From the NCBI GenBank assembly GCA_021413675.1, contig JAIOQA010000170.1:1-45425 (forward strand): a stretch of DNA of 45,425 nt, in the 5' to 3' direction. Of the stretch, positions 9,027 through 17,632 are shown piece by piece; within the stretch, counting starts at the first letter, position 1, and every line of letters starts with the position of its first letter. The notes under the pieces are model-generated. The model worked only from the letters and a program-made list of their open reading frames with translations, was not told the DNA's origin and searched no databases. The position numbers were made by a program, and so were the translations under genes. This stretch comes from Deltaproteobacteria bacterium (GTDB lineage Bacteria; Myxococcota_A; Polyangia; Haliangiales; Haliangiaceae).

Positions 9027-9851
9027 CTAAGCGTCAGTCATCGAGAGCTGAGCCGCCGCCGTTTCGGGCACCCACAGCATGGCCAGGACCGCGCCAAGGT
9101 CATCGAGCACGGTGGCGTGTTCGATGACCTCGACCTCGCCGGTGGGATCGTCGATCCACGCGGCCGCCGGCACGGCTTGTGGCGCGTCGTCGATCGCGCC
9201 CTTGCGCATGTAGTCATGTGCGACCGACGCCCGATCCAGCGGCACGCCGCGCGGGATGTCGGCGGTGAAGGTCGCACTGGGCACGGCCCACTGCACCCGG
9301 CCGCGCTCGGCGAACACGACCGCGCAGCGCTCGCTTGCGAGCTCAACGAACCGCACGGCGCTCGCGACTAGCGACGTCCGAAACTCGCGTGCGATGCCGC
9401 GGGCGGGCGTGAGATCGACCGGCGACACCTCGCAGCGGCGCCGGGCGAGTGCCTCTGGGATGAGCAACTCGGCCGCAAACGCGTTGGCCTCGACCTCGGG
9501 ATCGACCTCCCCGCGTCCACGCTGCCGCAGGTGCGCCGCGCCGATCGCCCAGTCAGCGACGCCCGCGTCGGGTCGCGGTAGGACGTGGCCGAGCACCAGG
9601 TGGCCCAGCTCGTGGGCGATCGAGAACCGGCGTGCGCCGGGATGCGTGACCCGATCCGACACACGGATCACCGCCCCGGTTCCGACCCGGATCAGGCGCG
9701 CTGTCGCGCCCTCGAGCGGTCCGACGACCACGGTGGCCCCGTGCCGGCGGGCAATCTGCTCGAGGTCGATCTGGTCAGGCGCGACGACGCCAGCACGTTC
9801 GAGGATTCGGCGCGCAGCCTGCCGCGCGCGTCCCACGTCGAGGGACCGCAC
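9027..9851 (-). CDS. ImmA/IrrE family metallo-endopeptidase (DUF955)
   Basis: 274 residues. The zinc-protease motif HELGH lies at 80-84 (context RRFSIAHELGHLVLGH). A downstream glutamate in EANAFAAELLIP (E121) is the expected third zinc ligand of this family. ImmA/IrrE proteases cleave repressors or anti-sigma factors to release mobile-element or stress genes. The C-terminal half (from about residue 160) is a domain I do not recognise. It is the last gene of a compact minus-strand set: 3 nt behind the 126-residue gene, which itself overlaps the sigma-like gene. A sigma factor and an ImmA/IrrE protease in one operon suggests a proteolysis-controlled regulatory switch. The substrate is not identifiable here. 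Confidence 0.85.
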   Translation of the reverse strand: MRSLDVGRARQAARRILERAGVVAPDQIDLEQIARRHGATVVVGPLEGATARLIRVGTGAVIRVSDRVTHPGARRFSIAHELGHLVLGHVLPRPDAGVADWAIGAAHLRQRGRGEVDPEVEANAFAAELLIPEALARRRCEVSPVDLTPARGIAREFRTSLVASAVRFVELASERCAVVFAERGRVQWAVPSATFTADIPRGVPLDRASVAHDYMRKGAIDDAPQAVPAAAWIDDPTGEVEVIEHATVLDDLGAVLAMLWVPETAAAQLSMTDA

Positions 9852-9854
9852 GCG

Positions 9855-10235
9855 TCAATCCGCCGGCTGCGCGAGCGCGAGCTCGGCGTCCTCGAGAGCG
9901 GTCCGGAGGTCGGTGTCAGTCATCACGGCGAAGTCGCGGTGGGCCAGGATCGCGTCCGGGTGCATCGCGCGCAGCTGGGCCAGCCGCGCGACCAACGCAT
10001 CCCGCGTCATCGCCAAGATCGATGGCCGGGCCACGGCGGCCGCCGGTGGCCGCAGCACCTCGCTCGCAAGGTCGCGCCGCCGCTGTTCGGCGATCCGCGC
10101 GCGAACGGCGTCGCCGATCGCCTTTACATCTGCGCGCAGCTCGGGCGTCATCGGGCCGCGCTCGGCGGCGTCGAGCGCGACCTCGTGCGAGATCGCGTCG
10201 AGAATGCGCAGGTTCGCAAGGTCGTGGTCCTTCAT
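9855..10235 (-). CDS. Hypothetical protein between sigma-like factor and ImmA/IrrE protease
   Basis: A 126-residue, mostly helical, charged protein beginning MKDHDLANLRILDAISHEVA. No motif or membrane segment is evident. Its start overlaps the stop of the upstream sigma-like gene by 4 nt and its stop lies 3 nt before the protease start, so all three are almost certainly co-translated. By position it could be an anti-sigma factor or protease substrate. That is inference from context only. Confidence 0.6.
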   Translation of the reverse strand: MKDHDLANLRILDAISHEVALDAAERGPMTPELRADVKAIGDAVRARIAEQRRRDLASEVLRPPAAAVARPSILAMTRDALVARLAQLRAMHPDAILAHRDFAVMTDTDLRTALEDAELALAQPAD

Positions 10236-10897
10236 CGGTTCCCCCGCGAGCGCAGCGCCTCGAGAATCGGCTCGCGCACGGTCTCGGGCAGCTTCTGGGC
10301 GAGCCGCGCGAGACGGCGCCGCTGGTTGTGATACGTGCCCGACGACATTCCGGTCAGCGCCATGACTTCGGCCTTCTCGGTCTTGCCGGCCGCGTACGCG
10401 TTCATCATCGTGTGCGCGTCATCATTGGCAGGGAGCAAGCGCTTGAGCTCGCCGACCACGTGGTCCGCATGCGCAGCCATGGCCTCGTCCTGCGATGGCC
10501 CGCTTCGTTCGCGGTTCGCCGCCATCGACGCTTCGCGCTCGATCGGACGGCCCTCCGTGGAGTGGTCGTCCGCCGAGTCGTCCAGCGATCGCATCGGCAT
10601 GCGCACCGCGCGCAGCCGGTGGTGACGCGAGCGCGACTTCACGACACCATAGACATGCTGCAGGAGTGAGACCCGTTCGGGCTGCCAACGAAGCGTGCCG
10701 TCGAACGTGTCGATCAGCGCGTCCTGCACGAGCTCGCGCGCGTACAGCGGGTCCGACCGGCGCGTCGCGCGCCCGACGCCATGCGCGAATTTGTCCGCGT
10801 ACTTGGTCGCGCTCTCGAACAGCGCGTCCGTGGCCTGTTGCTCGTAGGCCGCGCGCCACTCGGCTGACGGCTTCCACGCCTGGTCCGTTACGCCCAC
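10232..10897 (-). CDS. Sigma-70-like (ECF-type) RNA polymerase sigma factor
   Basis: About 221 residues from a GTG at 10897, which has a GAGGTG ribosome site 5 nt away. An in-frame ATG at 10912 adds five residues but has no clear ribosome site. The N-terminal half resembles sigma region 2 (ARELVQDALIDTFDGTLRW, then a basic helix at SLLQHVYGVVKSRSRHHRL). A low-complexity charged linker (SLDDSADDHSTEG) follows. The C-terminus fits a region 4 helix-turn-helix (KAEVMALTGMSSGTYHNQRR). It would direct RNA polymerase to specific promoters. It overlaps the following gene by 4 nt and is linked to an ImmA/IrrE protease. The region 2 match is weak, so a sigma-like regulator of another subfamily is possible. 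Confidence 0.65.
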   Translation of the reverse strand: MGVTDQAWKPSAEWRAAYEQQATDALFESATKYADKFAHGVGRATRRSDPLYARELVQDALIDTFDGTLRWQPERVSLLQHVYGVVKSRSRHHRLRAVRMPMRSLDDSADDHSTEGRPIEREASMAANRERSGPSQDEAMAAHADHVVGELKRLLPANDDAHTMMNAYAAGKTEKAEVMALTGMSSGTYHNQRRRLARLAQKLPETVREPILEALRSRGNR

Positions 10898-11073
10898 GGG
10901 TACACCTCGCATCTATCTGGGCCGCGCACGCTACGAAGTCGGTCCGACATCCTGGGCACCATGCGAGGTCGTTTCGTCCTCGGTGGCGGGCGGTTGCGTA
11001 CCAACGAGCGGGGAGGAGATCCCTCGGTCGAAGTTTGCCAGTCCGGGCTCGTCGCTCCGATGGCGGTCCCCGA

Positions 11074-11091
11074 CCTGTCGATCGCGATAGG
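11074..11091. promoter_or_regulatory. Interrupted palindrome upstream of the sigma-like gene
   Basis: CCTGTCGATCGCGATAGG has matching outer arms CCTnTCG and CGAnAGG around a 4-nt centre. It lies about 180 nt before the sigma-like gene, in a short stretch without a good gene. The size and symmetry fit a dimeric repressor operator. It could be chance in GC-rich DNA. Confidence 0.25.
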
Positions 11092-11132
11092 ACCAACGCC
11101 GAGAATTTGGCCCCCGCTCGAGACCGTCCAGG

Positions 11133-11279
11133 TCAGGAGCGCGCCGGCCCCTGTGAGCATTTGTGTCGCACGGGGATCAGCCCACCGCTCCAGCAGTCCT
11201 CGCACCACCAGACCGCGCCAACGATGAAGATCGGGCACCAGCTGTAGTCGAGCATCTCGCGCAGGGACAGGTGGGTCAC
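11133..11279 (-). CDS. Small Cys-rich protein (48 aa)
   Basis: A GTG-started frame of 48 residues (VTHLSLREMLDYSWCPIFIV at the start, then Cys at WWCEDCW and HKC). Its GTG overlaps the TGA of a possible 19-residue frame (11276-11335) in a GTGA quartet, continuing the chain of overlapping small frames seen just upstream. The CP...CEDC...C spacing is like a small zinc ribbon, though with few other hallmarks. An overlapping frame in the same region (about 10.9-11.24 kb) is the main competitor. Confidence 0.35.
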   Translation of the reverse strand: MTHLSLREMLDYSWCPIFIVGAVWWCEDCWSGGLIPVRHKCSQGPARS

Positions 11280-11350
11280 AGCCTAGGTCTCGGCTGAGCG
11301 CGGCGGCGGTTGCCCTCGATACAGGCGACGCGCATGACGCGCGCGCCGAC

Positions 11351-11524
11351 TCACGCAGGATGGTCGTCTTCGGCTGGCGTCGCCGTGGTGGCGACCTTCG
11401 CGCAGGACCGCGACCGCGCAGGTGCTGTCAGCGGGAGCCGGCGCATCACCCGCAAGGTCAGCCAGTCGAACGGCGCAGCTCGCACGCGCGCGAGGAGCCG
11501 GCTGAGATTGTCGGGAAGGTTCAT
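11351..11524 (-). CDS. Small hypothetical protein (57 aa)
   Basis: Begins MNLPDNLSRLLARVRAAPFD and ends ATPAEDDHPA. Its ATG overlaps the stop of the upstream gene in an ATGA quartet (11521-11524), which supports real translation. It is basic and helical at the N-terminus with no recognisable motif. It belongs to a run of very short overlapping genes typical of phage- or plasmid-derived regulatory segments. Confidence 0.45.
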   Translation of the reverse strand: MNLPDNLSRLLARVRAAPFDWLTLRVMRRLPLTAPARSRSCAKVATTATPAEDDHPA

Positions 11525-11913
11525 CGTGTCGCGAGCGAGGGTGGGACGTACACGACCGCATGCACCAGGGCGCTTGCGTGGTCAGAATCGGGCTCGTAGT
11601 CGAGATGGACAGGAGGCGCTTCGCCAGGCGCGATCCGAAGGCGAAGCCGCTCGCCGGGGGGCGCGCTGACGTCGACGGGTTCCTCGGCGACGTGCATCGT
11701 GATCACGAGGTGGCGCAGGCGAATGACGACAGCCACGGGGCCGGTCCACCTTGCGCGCTTGCCCGCGACCCAATCCGCCAGCCACTCACACGCGCGCTGT
11801 TCATCCAGATCGATCTCGTCCACCGGCCACGCCTCCCGCTGTCCCTTCGGCGGTCTTCCTTCTGCAAGCCCCACCGCGCTCGACGTGCTGCTCACGACGC
11901 CGCGCTTCGCCAC
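11521..11913 (-). CDS. Hypothetical protein (130 aa)
   Basis: I start it at the GTG at 11913, which has a GGAG site 8 nt upstream. The longer open frame has an unlikely Arg/Ser/Gly-rich extension. The protein has an acidic centre (DEIDLDEQRACEWLADWVAG), then beta-strand-like segments (GPVAVVIRLRHLVITMHV) and an acidic, strand-rich C-terminus ending VVYVPPSLATR. No family is recognised. It overlaps the 3' end of the upstream small gene by 22 nt and the start of the downstream gene by 4 nt, so the three are probably one operon. Confidence 0.5.
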   Translation of the reverse strand: MAKRGVVSSTSSAVGLAEGRPPKGQREAWPVDEIDLDEQRACEWLADWVAGKRARWTGPVAVVIRLRHLVITMHVAEEPVDVSAPPGERLRLRIAPGEAPPVHLDYEPDSDHASALVHAVVYVPPSLATR

Positions 11914-12125
11914 TGGAGTCGCTCCAACGCTTGCTCCGCGGCTCGGGTGACGTCGCGACAGAGCCGATGTACTTGCACCAGCGCACGGCGGATCTCCTCC
12001 GCCCCGGATTCGCGTTGATCCGCCGGGCACGTTGCAGCGCGATCGATCGCCGCGAGCAGCGCGTCGATCGGCCAGGCCGCGCCGCGGTGGACGTCAGGCG
12101 TGGGCTCGTCATTCGTGGTCCTCAC
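11892..12125 (-). CDS. Small hypothetical protein (77 aa)
   Basis: The GTG at 12125 lies 5 nt after a GGAGG site, so I prefer it to the GTG two codons earlier. The protein is helical with two Cys (ATCPADQRESGAEEIRRALV, then VHRLCRDVTRAAEQALERLQ). The function is unknown. It is the first gene of the small overlapping set that precedes the sigma-like factor. Confidence 0.45.
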   Translation of the reverse strand: MRTTNDEPTPDVHRGAAWPIDALLAAIDRAATCPADQRESGAEEIRRALVQVHRLCRDVTRAAEQALERLQWRSAAS

Positions 12126-12227
12126 CTTCACCTCCGTTGCTTTGGACGCACGCGTCCCGGGCGAGGGGAGGTCGCTCCTCTCGCACTGGAACCGCGCACG
12201 CCGCGCTGCGCCTACGCCTGGATGTGC

Positions 12228-13469
12228 CTAGGGTGCGGCGAGGAGCGCCGCAACTGCGTCGCGGCGCCGCGCTTGGATGGCGGCAGCCGTTGCATCGACC
12301 GGGTAGTGAGCGGGTTCTCCACGTTCGGTCAACGCGATCTCCCCGCCGGGAGCGATCACGGCGCCGGCCGGAACCCAGTCTTTCGTCGCTGCCGGACCCT
12401 GTGCGGGATCGAAGACCGCCTCGATCGCGGCGGTCGAGAGGTCGATCTTCGAAAGTCCGTCGAACGACACCGTGGGCGAATCACCCGCGTCGCGGCGTAC
12501 GGCGATGCGCACCGCCAGCAGCGCGCTGCTCCCGGGGAACGCGGCGAACGTGACCTGTCGCCACCCTGGCGGGGCCTCGACCGTGCGCGTGACTGCACCC
12601 GTGCGCGTGTCGATGACCGCGAACCGCTGCAGCGAGAAGGCTTCCCAGCGACGCTCGCCGATCGCGACCAGAAAGTATGCGCCATCGTCGGACGCGATCG
12701 CCTGGATCGCATCACCTGCGACGGTTGCGTTGCCGAGCGTCGGTAGCGGCGCCAACCAGGCGACCGCTCCGGTCTCGAGATCGACCGCGCGCACCGCGAT
12801 CCCCCCTCCGGTGGCATGCTCGATCACGTAGACCTGCGGACGTGACGGGTTCGGGATGACGCCGCCGGTCCACGCAGTGCCTGCGAATAGGTCCGCGCTG
12901 TCGACCACGAGCTGACGCGTGATTGCGCGATCGCCGGCGCGAACGACCGTGATACCGAGTCGTTCGGGGCCCCCGAGCGGGACGCGCTTCCCGACCGGCG
13001 CGGACCATCGAACCACGGCGCAGAGCTCGACATGCGCACCACACACCGCGGCCCGGATGGGCCAGGTACCTTCCGCGGGCGGAGGGATCGGTGTCGCCGT
13101 CGATGGCGCGGCGTTCATCGCGCGCACGACGTACTCCAGCTCGTGCGCGCCTTCATCCACGAGCAGCGTGTGCTCGGCCGCGTCACCGACGCGCAAGAGC
13201 CAGCCCCGATCGGCGTTCGTCCCCGCGGGCACGCCCACCTCGCGCGGAACTGCAGCTGCGAATGTCGAGGGATCCCACTCAGCGACCGCCCACGGCGGCG
13301 CACCGAGCACCCGCGTCGCCCCAGCAGTGCCTTTGAGCCAACTCACCTTGGCAGCAGATGGCATCACCACAGGCGGCCCCTGGGTGCCGGTTCCCGGGTC
13401 GACGCCGGTCTTGGAAGGCCCGCAGGCCGCGGCACAGACCAGTCCCAACGCAATTGTTCCGACATGCAT
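12228..13469 (-). CDS. Putative lipoprotein (413 aa), secreted beta-rich protein
   Basis: I start it at the ATG at 13469, because the protein then opens with a lipoprotein signal ([20 protein letters not shown], lipobox Cys about residue 16). The longer frame has an implausible Arg-rich leader. The ATG overlaps the TGA of the upstream DUF4157 gene (ATGA at 13466-13469 on the minus strand), so the two are translationally coupled. The body is beta-rich with WD/PQQ-like strand segments (RAVDLETGAVAWLAPLPTL, FAVIDTRTGAVTRTVEAPP), suggesting a propeller-like fold. The role is unknown. Coupling suggests it works with, or is exposed alongside, the DUF4157 protein. Confidence 0.65.
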   Translation of the reverse strand: MHVGTIALGLVCAAACGPSKTGVDPGTGTQGPPVVMPSAAKVSWLKGTAGATRVLGAPPWAVAEWDPSTFAAAVPREVGVPAGTNADRGWLLRVGDAAEHTLLVDEGAHELEYVVRAMNAAPSTATPIPPPAEGTWPIRAAVCGAHVELCAVVRWSAPVGKRVPLGGPERLGITVVRAGDRAITRQLVVDSADLFAGTAWTGGVIPNPSRPQVYVIEHATGGGIAVRAVDLETGAVAWLAPLPTLGNATVAGDAIQAIASDDGAYFLVAIGERRWEAFSLQRFAVIDTRTGAVTRTVEAPPGWRQVTFAAFPGSSALLAVRIAVRRDAGDSPTVSFDGLSKIDLSTAAIEAVFDPAQGPAATKDWVPAGAVIAPGGEIALTERGEPAHYPVDATAAAIQARRRDAVAALLAAP

Positions 13470-16400
13470 CACTCCGCTCCCGGTCCGAACTTGGCGCGCG
13501 GGAATGTCGCGCGAAACGCGTCGTCTTCTTCCCCATCGAAGAATCGAGCCAGCTCTTCCCACCCGATCGCATGGATCACCTGGTGCGCGTCGCTGTCCGT
13601 CGCTGTGCTGAGCAGTCCCCATCCAGTCTCCTCATCGTCCTCGGATTCGCGGCCACCGATCACGTCATTGAGTAGCTTGATTCGCTGCGAGACCTCGAGC
13701 GATTCACGGCCGCCCGCGTGCTTGCCTGCCTCCTCGAAGTAGTCCCGGGCGTTGTCGTCGGTATCGTGCCCACCCCATCCGCCCCCAGAGTCGGGAACCC
13801 AATGGATCACCTTCGTGAGGACATCTTTGGGATCGCCCTTCATGTCCTCGGCGATCTTTCCAACGGCGCGCGCCTCGCCCGGTTCGAGCGAACTCTTGAC
13901 CTCTTCAAGCTCCTCGGCCTTGCTGGCGAGGAACTTGCTGATCGCGGCTCGCATCCGCGGGGAGTCGAGTAACTCCGTGTAGCTCGCGAATTTCCATCGC
14001 AGCTCCGGGTTCGGCTCTGCGGTCAGATCCTCCTTCGTCAAGGTTGGGATGTGCCGCTCGGCGGCGAACACGCGATCCGTGGCGCTGAACAACGCGGCGA
14101 CCACAGCCGTCGGATCCATGGCCTTTCCCATCCCGTGCGCGTTGTAGACGTCCGCCACGCTCGTCGCCACGGCCTGGACGACCAGCTGTTCAGTACGGCT
14201 GCCAGGCGATGCGTTGCCGTCACCGACCAGCTTCTCCTGTTGCCCCATCACGTGAGCCTGTACGCCCGTCTCGTTGTCCCAGTCGTGAAGCGCGAGGCCC
14301 ACGATGTCGCCGAAGGTCAACTTCGCCTTCGCTGCGAAGATCCCATGGACCTTCTCGGTCGCCTCCTGCCACAGGATGTTCTCCGTGAAGCGGTCGGCAT
14401 CTGGATAGAGGTCGACTCCCATGGGGCTCAGGTGGACGTCCTCGTCGTGGGCCTGGAGATAGCGCGCGATCTCCTGGCCCATGTACCCTGCGAGGTTCGT
14501 CGTGAACATGGGCACCTTCGCGTCCCAGTACTCCTTCGCCGACGACCGTGGCGTGCGCAGGTGACCTGACGAGAACGAATCCGTCAGGTAGTGGTTTGCG
14601 AACGCCTCGGTAGCCAGGGCGCCCTCGACCTTCTCGCCCTTCTTCCCAGCCAACGCCGCCTCGATGATTGCCTGCACGTGGGTGCGTCGATAGTTTCCGA
14701 TCGCACCCACGCCGCCGAGCGAAATCGTCGGCACCATGCCGCCCATGTCCTCCATCTTCGTTTCGGTGCGAGTCGCCTTGTCGGCGGTGCTCATGCCGGT
14801 ATCCCCATCGCGCGGATTCAGGAAGTGGGACGCGTTTCCGGTGTAGAAGCTTTCATTGCCGCCGGCCAGGACGAAGTAGCGCTTCTCCTGCGCGGCCTTC
14901 GCCTCTTTGTACTTCTGGTCGTCATCGTTCCAGTCGACATGCTTGCCGAGCTTCCACTTTCGCGCGTACTCGATCTCCAGACGACTGTGGGCGCCGCCGC
15001 CCTTGTTCGAGGCGAACAGCCGCATCTGTTCGATGCTGGAGAAGTGATCACCGGCGAGGGCTACGACCTCTCCGAACGGGAGAGCGTAGTCGTCGGCCAG
15101 CTGGACCAGGTGGCTGCCGGAGCCCTTGTTCCCCATCCGCTCATGCTCGCTTGCGCCGAAGCGCTGCGGGGTACCGGGTGCTTTGAGCACGATCGGACCC
15201 GCCGGCTCACCCCGTGCCACGCGACCGCCGACTTGATCGGCCTCGGCCTCGAGCATGTCATCGGGTGAGGCACCGAGACGCTTGGCCTGAGGCATGGAGC
15301 CGCCGCCACGCTGCTGGACCACATGGGCTAGTTCGTGTCCGAGCAGAAACTTGCCGTCGGGCCCGCCGAGGGCACCGTTCTGCGCACGGATCTCCTCGCC
15401 CTCAGCGACCGCGAGCGCGCCGCCCATCTTCTCCGGAGCCTCCTCGCGCAGCCGGACCGTGGAGAAGTCCGCACCAAACGAGCGCTCCATCTCGCCTTGG
15501 GTCGACGCACCAAGCGCGGCCCCGATCGACTTCGAGTGCGATGGCGCTGTTGTGCCGCGACTAAGCAGGCGCTCCGCGCTCGCGCCACTGACGACCGCCG
15601 CGGCCACTTGGTCGGCGTGCTGCTCGTACGGATCTCCAACCTGGCCCACTCCGCCTAGGAGCTGGACGCCCTCCTGTTGCTGCACCACGTGAGCAGCCTC
15701 GTGCGCGGCGGTGAACAGCGACGGCGCAGACTGGAATGCGACGGAGTTTCCGGTCGCGTAGGCCTCCGCCCCGATCGCCGCGGCGGCGTCCCCGGCGCGC
15801 CCACCCACGTGCGCCTGGATTCCATCCACGACCGGTGCGTGCGCGCCGAAGCTCGCCTTGATGGGGGCGGCGTGCGGCATCGCTCCGCCCGGACCTTCCA
15901 CACCGGCAGCCGCAACCGCGTGCACCTGCTCCGCTTCGACGGGCCGGGGGCCAGTCGCGCGAGTCTGGATCGGCAGCGTCGCGCGCGTTTCTTCGACCTC
16001 CTTGGGTGCATCAATCGCCGACGGCTGCGCGCGGTCAGCTGCGCCAACGGCATCACGGTGCCCGCGCGTGCTCTCCAGCGACGTAGACGCTTCATTCTCC
16101 GCGTCGGCATCGTCCTGCGTCGCGCCCTGATCACCCACGTGACCGCTGGCGGCAGCGGGAAGGCAACCCTTGTGCTTGCAGGTCTGCGGACCAGCGATGC
16201 CATCAACCCCGAGTGCGCCGCCGGTGGACGTCTGGTACGCGGCCACCGCCAGCGCGAACTCGTTGGTGTCAGGCGCGGCGCCGCCGAAGGCCGCGACGTC
16301 GAAGCGTAGCCGACGGGCATGGAGCGCGTTGCGACGACGTGCAGTCGCGAGCTGCTGTGCGCTCAGGCGGGCCGGAGCCGCGGCGGACCCGACCTTCGGG

Positions 16401-16804
16401 GCGCTGGTCGCGGTGCTGCCGACGTTCTCGTCCGTGGATCCCGCGAGCGGCGCTATGGCCACCTCGTGCGGCGACACGTCGAGGGTTGCCCGCGTCTCCT
16501 CGACCTCCTTCGGTGCATCGATGGAAACGGCCTGTTGCTGCTCGACATGGCCAGCTACGGCGGTGCGCTGGACGACTCCGGCTTCGCTCGCGAGGTGGAT
16601 TCCGAAGGGGTCGATGAAGGGGGCGGCTGGCACAAATGCCGGCGCGCCAGTCGGTTCGATGCTGTGCGAGCTTGCAGGGCGGGGGGCGTCCGCGACACGG
16701 CGTTGGATCCGTGACGTCAAGGTGCTCTTGCCCGGTGCCAGCGCCGGGCTCGGGCGTGCGCCGTTGAGGTTGTCACCGTCTCTGCGATCGCGGTCGTAGC
16801 TCAT
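13469..16804 (-). CDS. Large protein with two DUF4157 (eCIS-core, zincin-like) domains and a phospholipase-C-like C-terminal region
   Basis: 1111 residues, ATG with GGAGG 5 nt upstream. A disordered, Ala/Pro-rich N-terminus carries two copies of the motif [14 protein letters not shown] (about 95-108 and 264-277). Between them is a peptidoglycan-binding-like helix set ([20 protein letters not shown], about 183-202). Two DUF4157 domains follow: HEAAH at 368-372 and HELAH at 490-494, each with VVQQ and a later acidic/His ligand (EQHADQV; EAEADQV). DUF4157 is widespread next to extracellular contractile injection systems and in polymorphic toxins. The C-terminal half has [20 protein letters not shown] (H738, D742, H748), like the metal-binding HxxxD...H of zinc phospholipase C/S1-P1 folds. 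No injection-system genes are visible here. A secreted toxin or cargo is the most likely role, by inference. Confidence 0.75.
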   Translation of the reverse strand: MSYDRDRRDGDNLNGARPSPALAPGKSTLTSRIQRRVADAPRPASSHSIEPTGAPAFVPAAPFIDPFGIHLASEAGVVQRTAVAGHVEQQQAVSIDAPKEVEETRATLDVSPHEVAIAPLAGSTDENVGSTATSAPKVGSAAAPARLSAQQLATARRRNALHARRLRFDVAAFGGAAPDTNEFALAVAAYQTSTGGALGVDGIAGPQTCKHKGCLPAAASGHVGDQGATQDDADAENEASTSLESTRGHRDAVGAADRAQPSAIDAPKEVEETRATLPIQTRATGPRPVEAEQVHAVAAAGVEGPGGAMPHAAPIKASFGAHAPVVDGIQAHVGGRAGDAAAAIGAEAYATGNSVAFQSAPSLFTAAHEAAHVVQQQEGVQLLGGVGQVGDPYEQHADQVAAAVVSGASAERLLSRGTTAPSHSKSIGAALGASTQGEMERSFGADFSTVRLREEAPEKMGGALAVAEGEEIRAQNGALGGPDGKFLLGHELAHVVQQRGGGSMPQAKRLGASPDDMLEAEADQVGGRVARGEPAGPIVLKAPGTPQRFGASEHERMGNKGSGSHLVQLADDYALPFGEVVALAGDHFSSIEQMRLFASNKGGGAHSRLEIEYARKWKLGKHVDWNDDDQKYKEAKAAQEKRYFVLAGGNESFYTGNASHFLNPRDGDTGMSTADKATRTETKMEDMGGMVPTISLGGVGAIGNYRRTHVQAIIEAALAGKKGEKVEGALATEAFANHYLTDSFSSGHLRTPRSSAKEYWDAKVPMFTTNLAGYMGQEIARYLQAHDEDVHLSPMGVDLYPDADRFTENILWQEATEKVHGIFAAKAKLTFGDIVGLALHDWDNETGVQAHVMGQQEKLVGDGNASPGSRTEQLVVQAVATSVADVYNAHGMGKAMDPTAVVAALFSATDRVFAAERHIPTLTKEDLTAEPNPELRWKFASYTELLDSPRMRAAISKFLASKAEELEEVKSSLEPGEARAVGKIAEDMKGDPKDVLTKVIHWVPDSGGGWGGHDTDDNARDYFEEAGKHAGGRESLEVSQRIKLLNDVIGGRESEDDEETGWGLLSTATDSDAHQVIHAIGWEELARFFDGEEDDAFRATFPRAKFGPGAE

Positions 16805-17632
16805 TCACGCCTCCGCCGACCTTGTCGGCCCGCTGCCCCGTGGGTTGCTCGTCGCTTCGGGGTGTCGCTCGCTTCCTACGCGAACCGCTCAGACAGCTTC
16901 CTTCATCGGGCGAATTAATTCAATTGATATCATTGACTTGCGCATCACGCAGGGGCGTGAGAAACGCGCGAGACGTGAAGTGGCCGTTGCCCCCCCGTTG
17001 ATGGCTTCGTGGACTTGCAAGGGGTTGGGGGCGTGCGGCACTTCACCTTCCTGCAGCGGTCGCGCCGCGCGCGTGAAGCCGGCAACGTCGCGCCGCGCGC
17101 AGGTCTGGTGTGAAGAGCGGCAACGCTGCCGGGCGGCCGGTGGCGCCAAGGCGCTCTGGACCGGCCAGTGGCGACGACCCCATGGCCGTCGCTACCCTCG
17201 GCCGCCTGCACCTTCACGTCCTCCCCATGTCGTCTTGTGCGGCGGGCGCGGCGCGCCACTAGTCACCCAGCGCTAGTTGTGGGCGAGCCCACTCTTGGTG
17301 AGAACAACGATAGCTCGCGTGCTGGATCAGCTGGCGGAGTGACGAGCCGAGAGCGGTGGAGGGCGGTGGGGGCCGGCGCGCGACCGCGTATTCAGCCCAT
17401 GGTGCTATTGAGCCGCCGCGCGTTGGGAGGGCGCCATGCAATCGCGCTGCACCGCCGCTCGACATCGCGATGGAGCAAGAATCGAGGGAAGCTGCAGCTG
17501 CGTTCGTTTGGCAGGGATGAAATAGATGCCCATTTACTGCAACGGGGAGACGACAGCAGCGTGATTGCGAAAGATGAGCCCGATCCTCAACATGCGCTGG
17601 GGGAGTCTCGTCGCCGGTGATGGAGTTTCATC
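16805..17632. other. Intergenic region between divergent DUF4157 and SUMF1-fold genes
   Basis: About 830 bases with no convincing gene on either strand. It separates divergent genes, so it should hold two promoters. The only clear structure is an AT-rich island at about 16912-16940. The rest is GC-rich and frames within it look like shadows. A degraded gene cannot be excluded. Confidence 0.5.
16920..16936. promoter_or_regulatory. AT-rich inverted repeat upstream of the DUF4157 gene
   Basis: TCAATTGATATCATTGA has 5-bp arms TCAAT/ATTGA. It is the most AT-rich spot in a GC-rich neighbourhood and lies 115 nt before the DUF4157 start. It could be a promoter or operator for that operon. No clear -35/-10 pair was found. 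Confidence 0.35.

Noticed and set aside
10888..11238. A 116-residue minus-strand frame (starts MPDLHRWRGL)
   Set aside because: Its first half could be a membrane protein, but it overlaps the 48-residue Cys-rich frame, which continues the stop/start overlap pattern, and its second half reads into the sigma-like gene's start region.
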